Notes under the pieces: generated by a model
The model's input: only the letters and a program-made list of their open reading frames with translations
The model's database searches: none
What the model was told of the DNA's origin: nothing
Program-made: the position numbers and the translations under genes
Part shown: positions 1 to 9,295 of the stretch, in pieces
Numbering within the stretch: the stretch's first letter is position 1
Layout of the letters: the number at the start of each line of letters is the position of its first letter
NCBI RefSeq assembly: GCF_026262505.1
Contig: NC_067207.1
Coordinates: 15,282,082 to 15,346,081 of the forward strand
DNA from: Trichomonas vaginalis G3
Taxonomy: Eukaryota > Parabasalia > Trichomonadida > Trichomonadidae
Direction of reading: 5' to 3'
Length of the DNA stretch: 64,000 bases

Positions 1-321
1 TTCAATTTCGTCGAATTCAGGAATAGTGAGCTTTTGTTGTTGAATTTCAGGTAGTTTGGGTAAATGTTCCACCAGATCCTCCATTTCATAAAGATACTGT
101 TTATTTGTTTCATCTTTCGCACTACAGTCTAAATTACTTGTTAAAAGTTCTTGTTTGATCTTCTGGATTTCTGTTTCAAAAGTATATGAAGAAGGAATAA
201 AGCTTTTCATCTCTACCAACATTGACGTAGGATTCATGACTAATGAATTTGGTGCTGTAGTTGTGGACAGAGTCCCGCCGTTCGTGGCTTGAATTGTTTT
301 TGTGCCGATTGTTGAAAATCT
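1..321 (-). pseudogene. Gene X, conserved Maverick protein of unknown function, 5' part (cut by window edge)
   Basis: This is the N-terminal ~105 residues of the protein that is complete at 18634-19599 (element B) and 45168-46082 (element C). The reading frame is well conserved through the TTSPNSL-like start and the KLTIPEFDEIE segment. Compared with element B, one extra T next to the start (GATTTTCA versus GATTTCA) removes the ATG from frame, so this copy may be broken or start at a later methionine. Function unknown; no enzymatic motif is visible in this part. Confidence 0.6.
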
Positions 322-394
322 TTTATACAAAATAAAAAAATAAATAAAAATAAAACTAACTTTATTTTTTCTATCTTAAGGAAATTCATGAATT

Positions 395-465
395 TTCATG
401 AGGGTGAAAAAAGAGGTGAAAAAACAGGTGAGATCTCACCTCTTCACCTAAAAATTATTTTTGGT
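395..465. repeat. GGTGA palindromic repeat unit
   Basis: The sequence runs through three direct GGTGA steps into the perfect palindrome GGTGAGATCTCACC and on to CTCTTCACCTAAA followed by an A/T-rich tail. The same unit occurs in elements A, B and C at many gene boundaries, for instance near 8727, 18015, 18578, 19690, 30300, 32330, 43830, 46095 and 59160. Confidence 0.85.
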
Positions 466-466
466 C

Positions 467-530
467 ATGGGCTATGCCCCGCCGCTTCGGTCTGAAAGAC
501 CTTCAGGACTCAAAGAGTCCGTTTGAGTCT
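467..530. repeat. GC-rich multi-hairpin insert, intergenic copy
   Basis: A string of small hairpins: GGTCT-GAA-AGACC, GGACTC-AAA-GAGTCC and a GGGC/GCCC pair. Read on the minus strand it closely matches the insert inside the fibre gene of element B (13945-14007). It sits between the integrase end and the GGTGA repeat, and differs from its A+T-rich surroundings in base composition. Confidence 0.8.
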
Positions 531-608
531 TTATGTTAAAATAAATGGTACCATTAATAATTCCATGATTGTTCTCATTCATGTCTGATTTACATCTAAT
601 GAAAAAGT

Positions 609-1690
609 TTAGATGAATTTTCTTATTCTTTCTGGCATATTTTTGTCTTTCCAATACTCCCGCTCTAATGGTCCCAGATGAGTTGGCTTTGACTCTCTCA
701 AGTTCTTAGATGGTATAACATCTTCAACGCCTCCTTCATATCTTACTTTATAAGTGTCATCGTTTATGTTGTAGTCAAGTATTTCAATAACCACTCGCTT
801 TGCTTCGTCAATGGTTTCAGCAAGTTTGCCATTACTACTTTCGACTAATTTATGACGAGGGTAAAATGCTATGGAGTCGTCAGCAGCTTTTATAAGATAT
901 CCATTACCTTGTGTAGAGTCTACGATATAATAATTTCGACTTAACCTTAAACGTTTCTTTGTCAATGGTTTGTCGTCAAGAACTACACGAACTTTTGTAC
1001 CAGGAATGAGGGTAAATTGTGTTGAATTTCTGATATTTTGTGTTTGACTTCGTTTCTTTTGTATATACTTTTCTTCTTGTTGTTGTGTCATTGAATTTGG
1101 TGTATGTCCTGTTGTAGAATGTGTTGAGGAATTATATACTTCGAGAAAGTGTTTCATTGTTTCTTCGGTAAAGTCTCGCTCTTGATTTAAATCTCTGAGA
1201 GTCCTTATGAAGCGATTAATGATGCCGAGTATGTTATGGTTATGGTCTTCAGTGGTGTAGTGAGTTATGTTATGCTTAATGAGAAATTCTGTGATTTCGT
1301 TGCTGAGGTATGCACTGTCTTGGTCTGATGTTAAAGTACTTGGGTTATGTTCTGCTACAAACTTTTGTAAAACTCTTAACACTTCATGAGTTCCTTTATT
1401 TCTCATTATATACGCATATGCTTTACGAGTGTTAACATTTATGAAGATGAGGAATGGTTTATGTCCTCCTTTTCTGCTTTGAATGAGAGTGTCAAATTGG
1501 TATGCGTCAGGAGTGTTGGAGTAAATTGGTAAAAAGTAGTCGTAAGGATTTATTTTTGTTTGATGTACAACATTTTTGTAAAGAACCTTTTCACTTCAGC
1601 TCTGTTAGTAAATCCCGAACTCTTTGCAGCTTCATTGAATTTCTTAAAAGACCTCCATGGATGTTGTTCGAATACTTCTTTCAAGCTCAT
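609..1690 (-). pseudogene. Maverick integrase (retroviral-type DDE), element A
   Basis: Retrovirus-like integrase that would insert the element into the host genome. The minus-strand frame starts at ATG 1690 (MSLKEVFEQHPW-type start, shared with element B) and ends at 609. The core has the second catalytic Asp in the T-S-D-Q-D segment and an R-F-I-R-T-L helix; exactly 36 residues after the Asp, where Glu is expected, there is Asn. A C-terminal chromo-like segment (V-I-E-I-L-D-Y ... Y-K-V-R-Y-E-G-G) follows. Relative to element B, one base is missing near 1576 (TTCTTTACAAA versus TTCTTTGACAAA), which breaks the N-terminal part from the 265-residue open part. The start lies 19 bases from the convergent fibre gene end. 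Confidence 0.88.
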
Positions 1691-1709
1691 TTATGTAAAG
1701 TTAAAGATT

Positions 1710-4700
1710 TCATTGAACTCGGCACCATGCGAATACAGTCACAAATGGTGGCATATAATCTTCACCCGAGCCTGTTGGATTTGTTGTGAAAGTGTGTGAA
1801 TGATTTCCTCCTGGTTCAGTTGGTCGAAAAATCTTTTTTGCTGCATTGTTATAAGATGGAGATAAAACGTCATTGCCAGCTTCATATTCTGAGTTGTATA
1901 ATGGTGGTCTCTTAATGAGTGGCTATGGTCGCCAGAAAAGTTTGTAGTTCCTGTATGAGTGTGCGGTGGAAGGTTTGCTTCTTTAATTTTCTTCGAACCA
2001 CCTGTTTGCTTTGAAGAGTTCGCACAATAGAGGAATTTATCTACAATCTGTTCCCACGTACCAAAACCTAAAACACTTGCCGGATTTGTTGAATTCATTG
2101 ACGTATAAATAGAGCCTATAGGATATATGGTTTCAAGAATCTGAGTCTTCATTGTTAGAAGTTCATGTTTAACGTTTATAGTTTTATTGCCTTCTACAAT
2201 ATTTATATTGTTTGTTATTAAACCATTAGGAAAAGTAGGAGGATAAATTCTTTGTTCTTGTACAGTTGCACCGTCTCTTCCTGTTTTTGTTACTATTTCG
2301 GTGCATGCCTTAATTTCTTTAATCTTGATTGTTTGAAATTCTTCATGCACGTGCTCTTTATCGGCTTTTCCATTAAGCGCAGCATTTACTTCCGACTTCT
2401 TTGCATAATTTTCATCTACATAAGTTTTGTCGGCTTTCTTATCATATAAATCTTGAGCAGTGAATTTAACGTTATTTTCATCATCCATGACATAAACATT
2501 TCTACATCTAATGTCTTTCTTCGTTGTTATGTTTTCATTCGATGTTAAACCTTGTGGAAAGTTAGGAGGTTTACAATATAATGCATCCCCATCAGTTCCT
2601 TCAACCGTTCCTTCAATACTTTCTATACCAACAGTAGTGAAGGATTCATGTGTATGGTTTTTGTCTGCTTTGTTGTCTAAAGAAGTTTGAAGTTCATTTA
2701 TATCGGAGATATTGTGTTTATGAGATTTCAAAACTTTGTTCATTGCTTCGAGTTCATCTTTGTCAGCTTTACTTTTAATAGCATCTTCAAACGTTATTTT
2801 TGCCTTAACTCTCAAAGTAAATCTTGGTTCAACTAATACACCTTTAACAGAGAAAGTAGAGGCATAAATTTCATCGTTATAACCAAATGTTTGTGGTGCT
2901 TTACCCGTGTCATACTGTACAGTACAGCTTATGTCATAACCTTTAGCACGAATGAATTTATATCTTCTTTCATTGGGGTCTTCCGTCTTCACTTCATCAC
3001 TTCGTGTTAAATATCCATGGTAGTCCGTTATAATCTGTTCGTCTGAAGTTATATAATGAACGTGGTTCTTGACTTTATCACTCAGAGCTAAAAGCTCATT
3101 TTTGTCTGCTTTTTCGGCTAATTTCTCATTAACATCATTCACTTCTAATTCAACTCTTCCGCCAGAACTCTTATTATCATTAATCTTTTTCATTAATTCG
3201 GTAATTACGTCATAAAGACTATATTCTGTTTTCGGTTTTGTAAATAATGAGTCAAAATTTCTTTTCATCATTACATCGCTGACATTAATGATATCACCAA
3301 TTCCTTTTTCATTTATTCTCTTCATTAATTCTGCAATAATGACGAATATATAATCTGTTAATTTATTCTCTTCATCGAGGGTTATAGAATGTTTTGAAAT
3401 TGAATCATTAACTCCTCTAAATAAATCAATAACTTCAGGATACACGTTTTTAATGTCTCGAATAACCCGACCAGTATCCTCTGGTTTCTTCTCTTCTTCG
3501 TTCCCGTCGTTACGTGGTTTTATATCTCTAACCATCATCAACGCAGCCATAACCGGAGGGTTTGTTGCTACCTGTTCGAAAATCTGACCGTTATGTATGG
3601 TATATCTAAATAATTTCTTTGTGTTTGTTAAAACATTTGAAACAAGTCTTTTAAAACCATCTACAAAATTTCCTGTTTCACCTAATGTTCTTGCAGCATT
3701 TACAAGCTCACCCATTCCCGCTTTTGACCCCAAAAACGTCCATATTGCATTTATTTCACTCTGTATAGTTGTCCATTCAGCAAAATTAATACCCGCATTC
3801 GCTAAGCTGAAAATGAAATTCAGTGGATCGAACTTAATTCCACCTTCTTTTTCAATTTCAACGAACTCACTAACATGAGATTTTAAGTATTCTTTCGTTA
3901 AAATTGTTTTCCCCGATGTTATGTCATTAACGAAACTATCACCGTCAAAAGTTAACGAATTCGATTTCGTCGTTGATGCTTTTATTTCATACACCGCTTT
4001 ATCAATAGTTTTTGGCTCACCTTCTTTAGAAGCATATGAAACATTAATGAATGAATTATATGTATTCGTGAATGAGTTAAAATCAATGATTTTCATTAAT
4101 GACGCCTTTAATGATTCATTTACTGTCGAATCCCTTAAAGTAATTAATGAACTGTCATTTATGAAAGGTACACTACAAACCGTCGAGTTTGGATCAAATG
4201 CTGTAGTTGGTGCAGGAATATTAATGATATAAGTCATTAAATCATTAAGTGACGTAAATAATGTTGTCGTTTTTGATTTAATTTCTTTAGCATCTGTTAT
4301 ATATGGTAATTTTATTTCTGTAGTTTCTGAATTAAAGATATTCGCTAAAATGTTTTGTAAACTGTTTTGAACAGCTGTGTAAACCGTTGAATCCGGAACT
4401 CTTACGATTTCACCGTCCTTAATAAAAGGCATTGCACATGGTGTAGTGCTTGGGTCAAATCTTTCGGGATTATAATTCAACATATATTCTAACGCTTCAT
4501 GAACAGACTTATATACTGTTGTGTCGTTCTTCATGACAACTTCACCATTTACAATGAATGGCATAGTACATGGAGTTAAAATGGGGTCAAACTTTTCATA
4601 GTCCTTCCATGTTATGTATTTCTCGGTATTTCCATCAGAAATAACAATATATTTGTCAGTAAGTGTGAGAGAGTATTGACCAAAATATAAACGTTTAGCT

Positions 4701-4735
4701 CTGTCAGCTTCATACGCATATGCAGCTATACTCAT
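1710..4735 (-). pseudogene. Tail-fibre-like structural protein with C-terminal collar-type domain, element A
   Basis: A ~1000-residue protein, probably a trimeric receptor-binding fibre of the virus-like particle. The N-terminal third has repeated segments of the type F-D-P-x-x-T-x-C-x-x-P-F-I followed by S-T-V-y-x-a. The middle has many K-A-D-K-x-H-x-H units typical of phage and giant-virus fibres. The C-terminus has Y-P-I-G-S-I-Y-T-S-M ... W-E-Q-I ... G-G-S-K-K-I, the hallmark of phage tail-collar-type heads. One frameshift near 1915 sends the last ~60 residues out of frame; the conserved ending (M-P-P-F-V-T-V-F-A-W) is in another frame and stops at 1710. Otherwise open. Confidence 0.85.
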
Positions 4736-4752
4736 ATTTTAATGAGAATAAA
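4736..4752. promoter_or_regulatory. Divergent start region fibre/penton-like
   Basis: Only 17 bases separate the two start codons. Towards the fibre gene the strand reads TCATTAAAATATG, matching the trichomonad initiator TCAYTW just before ATG; towards the penton-like gene it reads TTTTAATGAGAATAAAATG. The same sequence separates the same genes in element B (13350-13366). Confidence 0.6.
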
Positions 4753-5529
4753 ATGTTGTTCTATTTGCAAAGTACAGACCCAAACGAATACGGGACAGTA
4801 AAGCTACAAACAAACTTAGGTCTACAGAATGAGCCACTTGCATTCAGAATGGTTGACTTCAATACTATCGCTTCATTCGTTATAACAGATGAAACAGATT
4901 TCATGGAGCTTGAAATAGATGGAAAGAAGCACGAAATAAGATTTCACAATAATGTAGAATATAAGATGGAAACATTAGCTGGAGTGTTAAATGCTCTCAT
5001 AAATACTACAATAAACAAGGATAACGAAGAAAACTTAATGAATGTTAAACTTATTGCAGGAGTTTTGAAGTTCAGTTATGCGAAGGAGTTTAAGATACCA
5101 AGAATGAGTCATAGAGTACAACTTCTTTTGGGTGCATACCATATGACATTTCCTTTGAAAAGTGTTGACAAAACGATTGAGATGAAATCTGTTCCATACG
5201 TATGTTATGGTAATTGTTTGTACATTGAGTCAAAAATAGCTAATGTCACAGGTATTTCAGGAGTTAATAGTAAAGGTTCAGTAGAATATAAGTCTTTCTG
5301 TTATGCAGTCAATTCAATGTTCATTCCAAACGTTCCTGTCATAGCAACTCATTTAGGTAAATGGGTTCGCATTAGTCCTCATAATTTGAAAGACATGCAA
5401 TTTAGACTAGTTGACTTTCAAGGCGAGCCTGTAGAACTGAAGGCACCAGTGCGAATGACTGTTGAAGTTGACTTTTTAGAAAATATTAAATGCAACAGCT
5501 TACAAGAGAACTCAGAGCTAAAAATATAA
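4753..5529 (+). CDS. Putative penton/minor capsid protein, element A
   Basis: A 258-residue protein, intact. I chose the ATG at 4753 because an upstream in-frame ATG at 4720 lies inside the divergent fibre gene. The C-terminal part ends in L-K-D-M-Q-F-R-L-V-D-F-Q-G-E-P-V-E-L, then a beta-rich tail; this f-x-L-x-D-x-x-g-x-P-v-x-L pattern ends many Polinton/adenovirus-type penton or minor capsid proteins and recurs in element C (52352-53133). This suggests a pentameric vertex protein. Its end overlaps the start of the next gene by 40 bp. Assignment is by pattern and context; the level of identity to characterised pentons cannot be measured here. Confidence 0.6.
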   Translation: MLFYLQSTDPNEYGTVKLQTNLGLQNEPLAFRMVDFNTIASFVITDETDFMELEIDGKKHEIRFHNNVEYKMETLAGVLNALINTTINKDNEENLMNVKLIAGVLKFSYAKEFKIPRMSHRVQLLLGAYHMTFPLKSVDKTIEMKSVPYVCYGNCLYIESKIANVTGISGVNSKGSVEYKSFCYAVNSMFIPNVPVIATHLGKWVRISPHNLKDMQFRLVDFQGEPVELKAPVRMTVEVDFLENIKCNSLQENSELKI

Positions 5530-5729
5530 AGTATGAATGTTATGTATTAGATCATGAACTTTGGTTGTTGCTGTTTGATGAAACAAATGAGTTAGTTATG
5601 TCAGTCAAGAGAACAGAAAAATATTGTGTTAGTGAAAACTGCACCAAGTCAATAAGATTAGGTTTGCATTATGAAGATGAGTTCGATACTGTTGAAGAAG
5701 TTTTGGATAGATACTATAAGTTGCTTTAA
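5490..5729 (+). CDS. Small conserved Maverick protein (79 aa), element A
   Basis: Unrecognised 79-residue protein beginning MQQLTRELR. It overlaps the end of the penton-like gene by 40 bp and converges on the next gene with a 4 bp overlap. The homologue in element B (12343-12612) is the same protein plus a 10-residue hairpin insert between the K of R-T-E-K and Y-C-V-S-E; this copy is the empty site. Conserved acidic C-terminal half; no catalytic motif seen. Confidence 0.7.
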   Translation: MQQLTRELRAKNIKYECYVLDHELWLLLFDETNELVMSVKRTEKYCVSENCTKSIRLGLHYEDEFDTVEEVLDRYYKLL

Positions 5730-6376
5730 TTTACTAAAACATATTTCAAACAAAGCTTATATTCTGTTGAAAGTTTTGTATACTCGTTCGAATATTTATA
5801 CTTAAACTCAACTCCTGTAGTTCCTGGTATTTCAATGATGCGGATGTTACCTATTTTCATGAATATTGGAGTTTGACCACAGCATTCGATTTCAGGGTCG
5901 AGATAGTCAATGACACATTGCTTTCCTGTTATTCGTGAGATAACATTTTCAAGGTCCTCCTTTGTTAGAATTATTTGGTTCTTACTTATAAGATTTATCA
6001 AAAGCTTCTTATCGTCTTTGAGTAAAATTGTTTGGTATAACTGAAGAAGGTAATGGTCTACGTTATCTGAAGGATTTGTTTGAACATTTGTGTAAGGGTT
6101 GTCGTTGACTTCTCTTGAAAGAATTTGGTCCAGTGGTGGATACTCTAACTTAACATCTGATGTAGCGTTAGCGTTTGAAGCTGTGTTTAAATTTACGGCG
6201 CCATGCGCCATGATGGGCTCTTTGAGCCCTCCGGATTTCAGTTCTGGTTCTTTTTCTTTCAAACACTCTGAACTATAGTTCTTTATGACAATATTGTTTG
6301 TCGTTCGTGAGTCAACATTTGATGTTGGTTCAATTGGAACATTAACGGCACCAGCTAAGATGGATTTGCTTCTCAT
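5726..6376 (-). CDS. Conserved Maverick protein with Cys-Cys-Gly motif (216 aa), element A
   Basis: An intact 216-residue protein of unknown function. The N-terminal ~90 residues are polar and low in structure; the C-terminal half has L-L-Q-L-Y, helical segments, then E-I-E-C-C-G and a beta-rich end. Element C has a shorter relative (53138-53718) keeping D-I-S-C-C-G, so the C-terminal half is the conserved domain. It contains a 12-codon hairpin insert (6197-6232) missing from element B's copy. Starts divergently from 6402 with a 25 bp gap. Confidence 0.65.
   Translation of the reverse strand: MRSKSILAGAVNVPIEPTSNVDSRTTNNIVIKNYSSECLKEKEPELKSGGLKEPIMAHGAVNLNTASNANATSDVKLEYPPLDQILSREVNDNPYTNVQTNPSDNVDHYLLQLYQTILLKDDKKLLINLISKNQIILTKEDLENVISRITGKQCVIDYLDPEIECCGQTPIFMKIGNIRIIEIPGTTGVEFKYKYSNEYTKLSTEYKLCLKYVLVN
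6197..6232. repeat. In-frame 36 bp double-hairpin insert
   Basis: On the minus strand it contains GGGCTC-AAA-GAGCCC and GGCGC-ATG-GCGCC. Element B at the equivalent place (about 11880) reads directly from GAAATCC to GTGAATTTAAA, so this copy is filled and B is empty. It adds 12 codons and keeps the frame. Confidence 0.85.
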
Positions 6377-6401
6377 TTCATATAGAATAAAAACCTTTTA
6401 T
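6377..6401. promoter_or_regulatory. Divergent start region
   Basis: The 25 bp between the start codons at 6376 and 6402 carry ATAGAATAAAAACC and flanking TCATTT, an initiator-like match about 28 bases upstream of the plus-strand gene. Conserved in element B (11707-11731). Confidence 0.5.
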
Positions 6402-6803
6402 ATGTATGAAATGAACAATATACTCGACAAGGGTTTGAATGTAAAGCTAACGAATGAAAATATTGTTGAATTCACTGAGACAGGTGCTGTGTATAAAGAT
6501 GTAGAACTACTGAACAAAAGAGCAAAGGGAAGAAGCAGGAACATGAACAAAGGGTGGAAGCCTATAAAAATTTATGTCAATGATGGCTCAGGAGGTTCAA
6601 ACATAAAGTATGCAGAAAGTTATAGAGTTTATGCTCTCAAAGGTGAAAAGCCTTCATTTAAGAACAGCTATTCTAACGCATATCCTCAAAAGCTAACGGA
6701 TGGGGAAGTGGATGATATGAATGACAGCAAAAATATTAACAGAAATGGCGACAGAGATGCATGGAATTTGTTTACCATCAGTCAATTAAAGCATAAGATT
6801 TAA
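6402..6803 (+). CDS. Conserved Maverick protein (133 aa), element A
   Basis: The frame is open further upstream, but the first ATG after the divergent promoter is at 6402 (MYEMNNIL). The product is unrecognised: polar, with a K-G-W-K-P-I-K-I-Y-V-N-D segment and a Gly/Ser-rich stretch. It overlaps the convergent ATPase end by 4 bp, as in element B. Its position next to the ATPase and the CCG-motif protein suggests a virion or packaging role, which is inference only. Confidence 0.6.
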   Translation: MYEMNNILDKGLNVKLTNENIVEFTETGAVYKDVELLNKRAKGRSRNMNKGWKPIKIYVNDGSGGSNIKYAESYRVYALKGEKPSFKNSYSNAYPQKLTDGEVDDMNDSKNINRNGDRDAWNLFTISQLKHKI

Positions 6804-7687
6804 AACAATGTTGGTCGTTCCCATGGAATATTTTTGACTTTAATGGTATTAGTCATGATATGAATCTCAAGGTATGAACGAGGAGAGATGAGAGACTTAT
6901 ATGCTTCCCAAATTTCTTCAAAAGGTAATGTTATACCTGACTGTTTCCAAATGAGTTCAATATCATAACGTGAGAAACCTTGAAAGATAACGAAGTCAGT
7001 TATGAGACGTTTTATGTTTAAAGCAAGGAAACGCCATGTTTGCATAAGTATTGCTACAGTTAAATGGTAATGTCTGACTTTAGTAATGATGTTAGCTAAT
7101 GGTGAGTCAGGCTTTGACACTAAACCTTTTCCGGCGAAGTCGTCACAAACGAGCAGAGTGTTTGAAGGATACTTTTTGAAGGGGTATTTTGAAAGTTTTG
7201 ATAGAATGTAGTTTGTAAGTCGTTTCATATCGTAAACTCCTGAGTATTGACGTAAGTGGTGTTTGTCAATAATTCTTTCCATCTCTTCTGAAGTCTTTTG
7301 CATTCCTGACTGTATGAACTCTACAATAGCATAATATTTTCTCTTACGTCGAATGTAACGTTGAAGAAATTCAATGAGTTCGCTATCTGGAACTTTAACG
7401 ACGGAGGCTTGAACTTTTGACATGAATGTTTTCGCTGTTGAATCCATAGAGTCTGAAGTTGCTGATATAATGATTTGGTCATAGTAAGAGTCGTTTCCTA
7501 AACGCTCTGTTATGAGTATATGACGAATGAGGTTAAATGTCTTACCTGAACCCATCTTTCCACAATAGAAATACACACCATTTGAACAGAACTCATAATC
7601 TTTGCTGAAAGGAAGAATGAGAGAAGAGTTAAGTTTGTCTGTAGTTTCATTCATGTCTTCATCTACGTCATGTATTAAATGCTTCAT
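6800..7687 (-). CDS. FtsK/HerA-type genome-packaging ATPase, element A
   Basis: An intact 295-residue protein. It has a Walker A loop G-K-M-G-S-G-K-T-F-N near residue 45 and a Walker B strand L-L-V-C-D-D-F near residue 185, followed by a segment L-A-N-I-I-T-K-V-R-H and a predicted sensor T-V-A-I-L-M-Q-T-W. This is the pattern of the A32-like packaging ATPases of Polintons, virophages and large DNA viruses, which pump DNA into capsids. Length fits the family. Starts 16 bp from the divergent minor-capsid-like gene. Confidence 0.9.
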   Translation of the reverse strand: MKHLIHDVDEDMNETTDKLNSSLILPFSKDYEFCSNGVYFYCGKMGSGKTFNLIRHILITERLGNDSYYDQIIISATSDSMDSTAKTFMSKVQASVVKVPDSELIEFLQRYIRRKRKYYAIVEFIQSGMQKTSEEMERIIDKHHLRQYSGVYDMKRLTNYILSKLSKYPFKKYPSNTLLVCDDFAGKGLVSKPDSPLANIITKVRHYHLTVAILMQTWRFLALNIKRLITDFVIFQGFSRYDIELIWKQSGITLPFEEIWEAYKSLISPRSYLEIHIMTNTIKVKNIPWERPTLF

Positions 7688-7703
7688 TTTATCTCCATTA
7701 AAA
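7688..7703. promoter_or_regulatory. Divergent start region ATPase/minor capsid-like
   Basis: The 16 bp between start codons read TTATCTCCATTAAAA on the plus strand and TTTTAATGGAGATAAAATG towards the ATPase. This matches the start motif seen at 4736, 10404 and 13350. Confidence 0.55.
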
Positions 7704-8089
7704 ATGCAAGTCAGAAATATTCAGAACATAGCACCGAGTCTAACTGACAAGAGTATAAAGATATACTATGAACACGTTATGATGAAACCAACCAAAATTC
7801 AAGAAAGTCAGTATACTTATGAATATCCAAGACACTGGGTAGAGTATGTAGGAGGTGAGAAAGCTATTGAAATAAGACAAGTTAGAAGTATTCCAGCAGG
7901 AAGGACAATATTATTGAAGAACTTTAATGTTTTGAGATATAATGATGAAACAAAGAAGCAAGATAGTTTCCCTGTTGCTGTGTATGTGAACTTAGATACA
8001 GGAGATGACATGAAAGTTTTTAACACAAAGCTTCAAATGGTAGTGAGAGAACAACTGACTGCGGAAGGGCATCCATTACCTTCAGAAGT
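7704..8089 (+). pseudogene. Minor-capsid-like protein, element A, 5' fragment (cut by element B)
   Basis: The first 128 codons, from ATG 7704 (MQVRNIQNI), are intact, then the frame runs into element B at 8090. The remainder continues at 30981. The segment Y-P-R-H-W-V-E-Y ... K-A-I-E-I-R aligns with Y-P-L-R-W-L ... K-A-I-G-F-R in the 305-residue protein of element C, so this is one conserved family. The probable role is a minor capsid or vertex protein, based on family conservation and its place next to the packaging ATPase. Confidence 0.8.
8085..8089. repeat. Target-site duplication of element B, left copy
   Basis: GAAGT immediately before the element; the right copy is AAAGT at 30981-30985 with one substitution. 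The intact gene at 9521-10403 has a single GAAGT at this place. Confidence 0.8.
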
Positions 8090-8800
8090 AGTTAGTATAC
8101 CTAAGTTGTGTACTGAGGCACTGCGCGCCTCCATACACCACTTAGCGGTTTTGACACTTTACGAAACCGTTAACGTATATTTTACAACACAAACGACAAC
8201 ACTAACTTAACCTTAAATATTTATAAAACCGCCAACCACTTCACCTCACTAATGAAAAAATAAACGTTTTCACTAACGAACTCACTAATGAAAAAATAAA
8301 CGTTCTCACTTACAAACGTATTGCAACTCCTCCCATTGCTGTGCTTCACATAACAGCTCATAATCTTCTGACTCACTTTCTTCTTCATATAGGTCAAAGT
8401 CACTGTCAAAATAAATGTTAGTAAGTTTTGACAAAGCTAATGAAACACGTTTACCGTTTGTATCGTATGCTTGTATAAACTTTCCATTCTTCATTCCTTC
8501 ATAAACGCTCAAACTAACTTTACCTTTTCTCCCTCGTATCTGATAGAATGTATTTTCACGAGGAACGAAGAACAAATTCTTGAACTCATGACCGTTGTAG
8601 TTTGTTATCTCAATAGTTTTCGTCATTTACATAAAAATAAAATAAAAATAAAATAAAAAATAAACTTAAAATTAATGATATCACCACTCCCACACGTATG
8701 AAAACATAGCGCAAAAATAAATTTAGGTGAAGTGGTGAAATCTCACCTCTTTTTTCACCTCTTTTTTCACCTCATGAATTCATTGCTTTATAACTCTCTT
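8090..8800. repeat. Terminal inverted repeat of element B, left
   Basis: About 711 bp matching 30267-30980 in reverse complement with only a few differences. It includes an imperfect palindrome at 8101-8145, runs of CACTAAYGAA-type repeats, a 106-codon ORF and a GGTGA unit, and it reaches into the end of the pVI-like gene. Confidence 0.9.
8306..8626 (-). CDS. TIR-encoded small protein (106 aa), left copy
   Basis: Starts MTKTIEITNYNGHEF and ends in an acidic tail. An identical copy lies in the right TIR (30444-30764). A diverged relative lies in the TIR of element A (32477-32761), and another forms the C-terminal half of the HNH protein in element C. The shared pattern is I-x-I-T-x-Y-x-x-H-x-F-K ... 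F-Y-F-x-I ... K-L-x-x-x-Y. Because element C links it to an HNH nuclease, a DNA-binding or nuclease-associated domain is plausible but unproven. Confidence 0.7.
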   Translation of the reverse strand: MTKTIEITNYNGHEFKNLFFVPRENTFYQIRGRKGKVSLSVYEGMKNGKFIQAYDTNGKRVSLALSKLTNIYFDSDFDLYEEESESEDYELLCEAQQWEELQYVCK

Positions 8801-9295
8801 CCTTGGTTTCTTTTTAGTTGCTTTCTTCACGTCTGTCTCCAACTTGACTGTCTTTCTTCTTCGTCCGTAATGATACCAGTTACTTCCACCAGTCAATGGG
8901 TCAAATGGTCTTTCGTAAGGGTTTCCATACATTCCATAGGGACCATACGGAAGAACTGCTGGTGGAGGAAGAGTTCCATCGACTCTATTTAAATGCATTG
9001 TTTCACCTTTCATCTGGTCATTAAAGTCTTTTGCGTGTTTTGAAAACTCATCGTCCTTTCCTAAAGCATTTTCCGACTCAGTCGCAACCAAATTGGATGC
9101 TTTATTTATGAGCCCTATTTTATTTAATCTTAACTTCTTTGCAACCCAGCCTCCAATCTTCCCTTTATTTGCATCTAATGTCTTCGAAACCCTTCCTCCA
9201 CTCATTTTATTTACTGCGTCATAAGCTCCAAGTGCTTTTGCTCCAAATGCTAATGCTTTTGTTCCCATTGCGCCTAAAGCTGCCCAAGCTACCAT
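8780..9295 (-). CDS. pVI-like minor capsid protein (171 aa), element B
   Basis: The N-terminus is Gly/Ala-rich and amphipathic (W-A-A-L-G-A-M-G-T-K-A-L-A-F-G-A-K) and the C-terminus very basic (K-K-A-T-K-K-K-P-R-K-R-V-I-K). This layout resembles adenovirus pVI-like cement proteins of Polintons, which line the capsid interior and disrupt membranes. The middle holds a P-Y-G-P-Y-G-M-Y-G-N-P stretch. The gene's 3' end lies inside the TIR. Intact here, broken in element A. Assignment is by composition and neighbours. Confidence 0.5.
   Translation of the reverse strand: MVAWAALGAMGTKALAFGAKALGAYDAVNKMSGGRVSKTLDANKGKIGGWVAKKLRLNKIGLINKASNLVATESENALGKDDEFSKHAKDFNDQMKGETMHLNRVDGTLPPPAVLPYGPYGMYGNPYERPFDPLTGGSNWYHYGRRRKTVKLETDVKKATKKKPRKRVIKQ

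Noticed and set aside
472-654. A 60-codon minus-strand frame across the hairpin insert
   Set aside because: It overlaps the integrase end and is mostly the multi-hairpin insert; no sign of a real gene.
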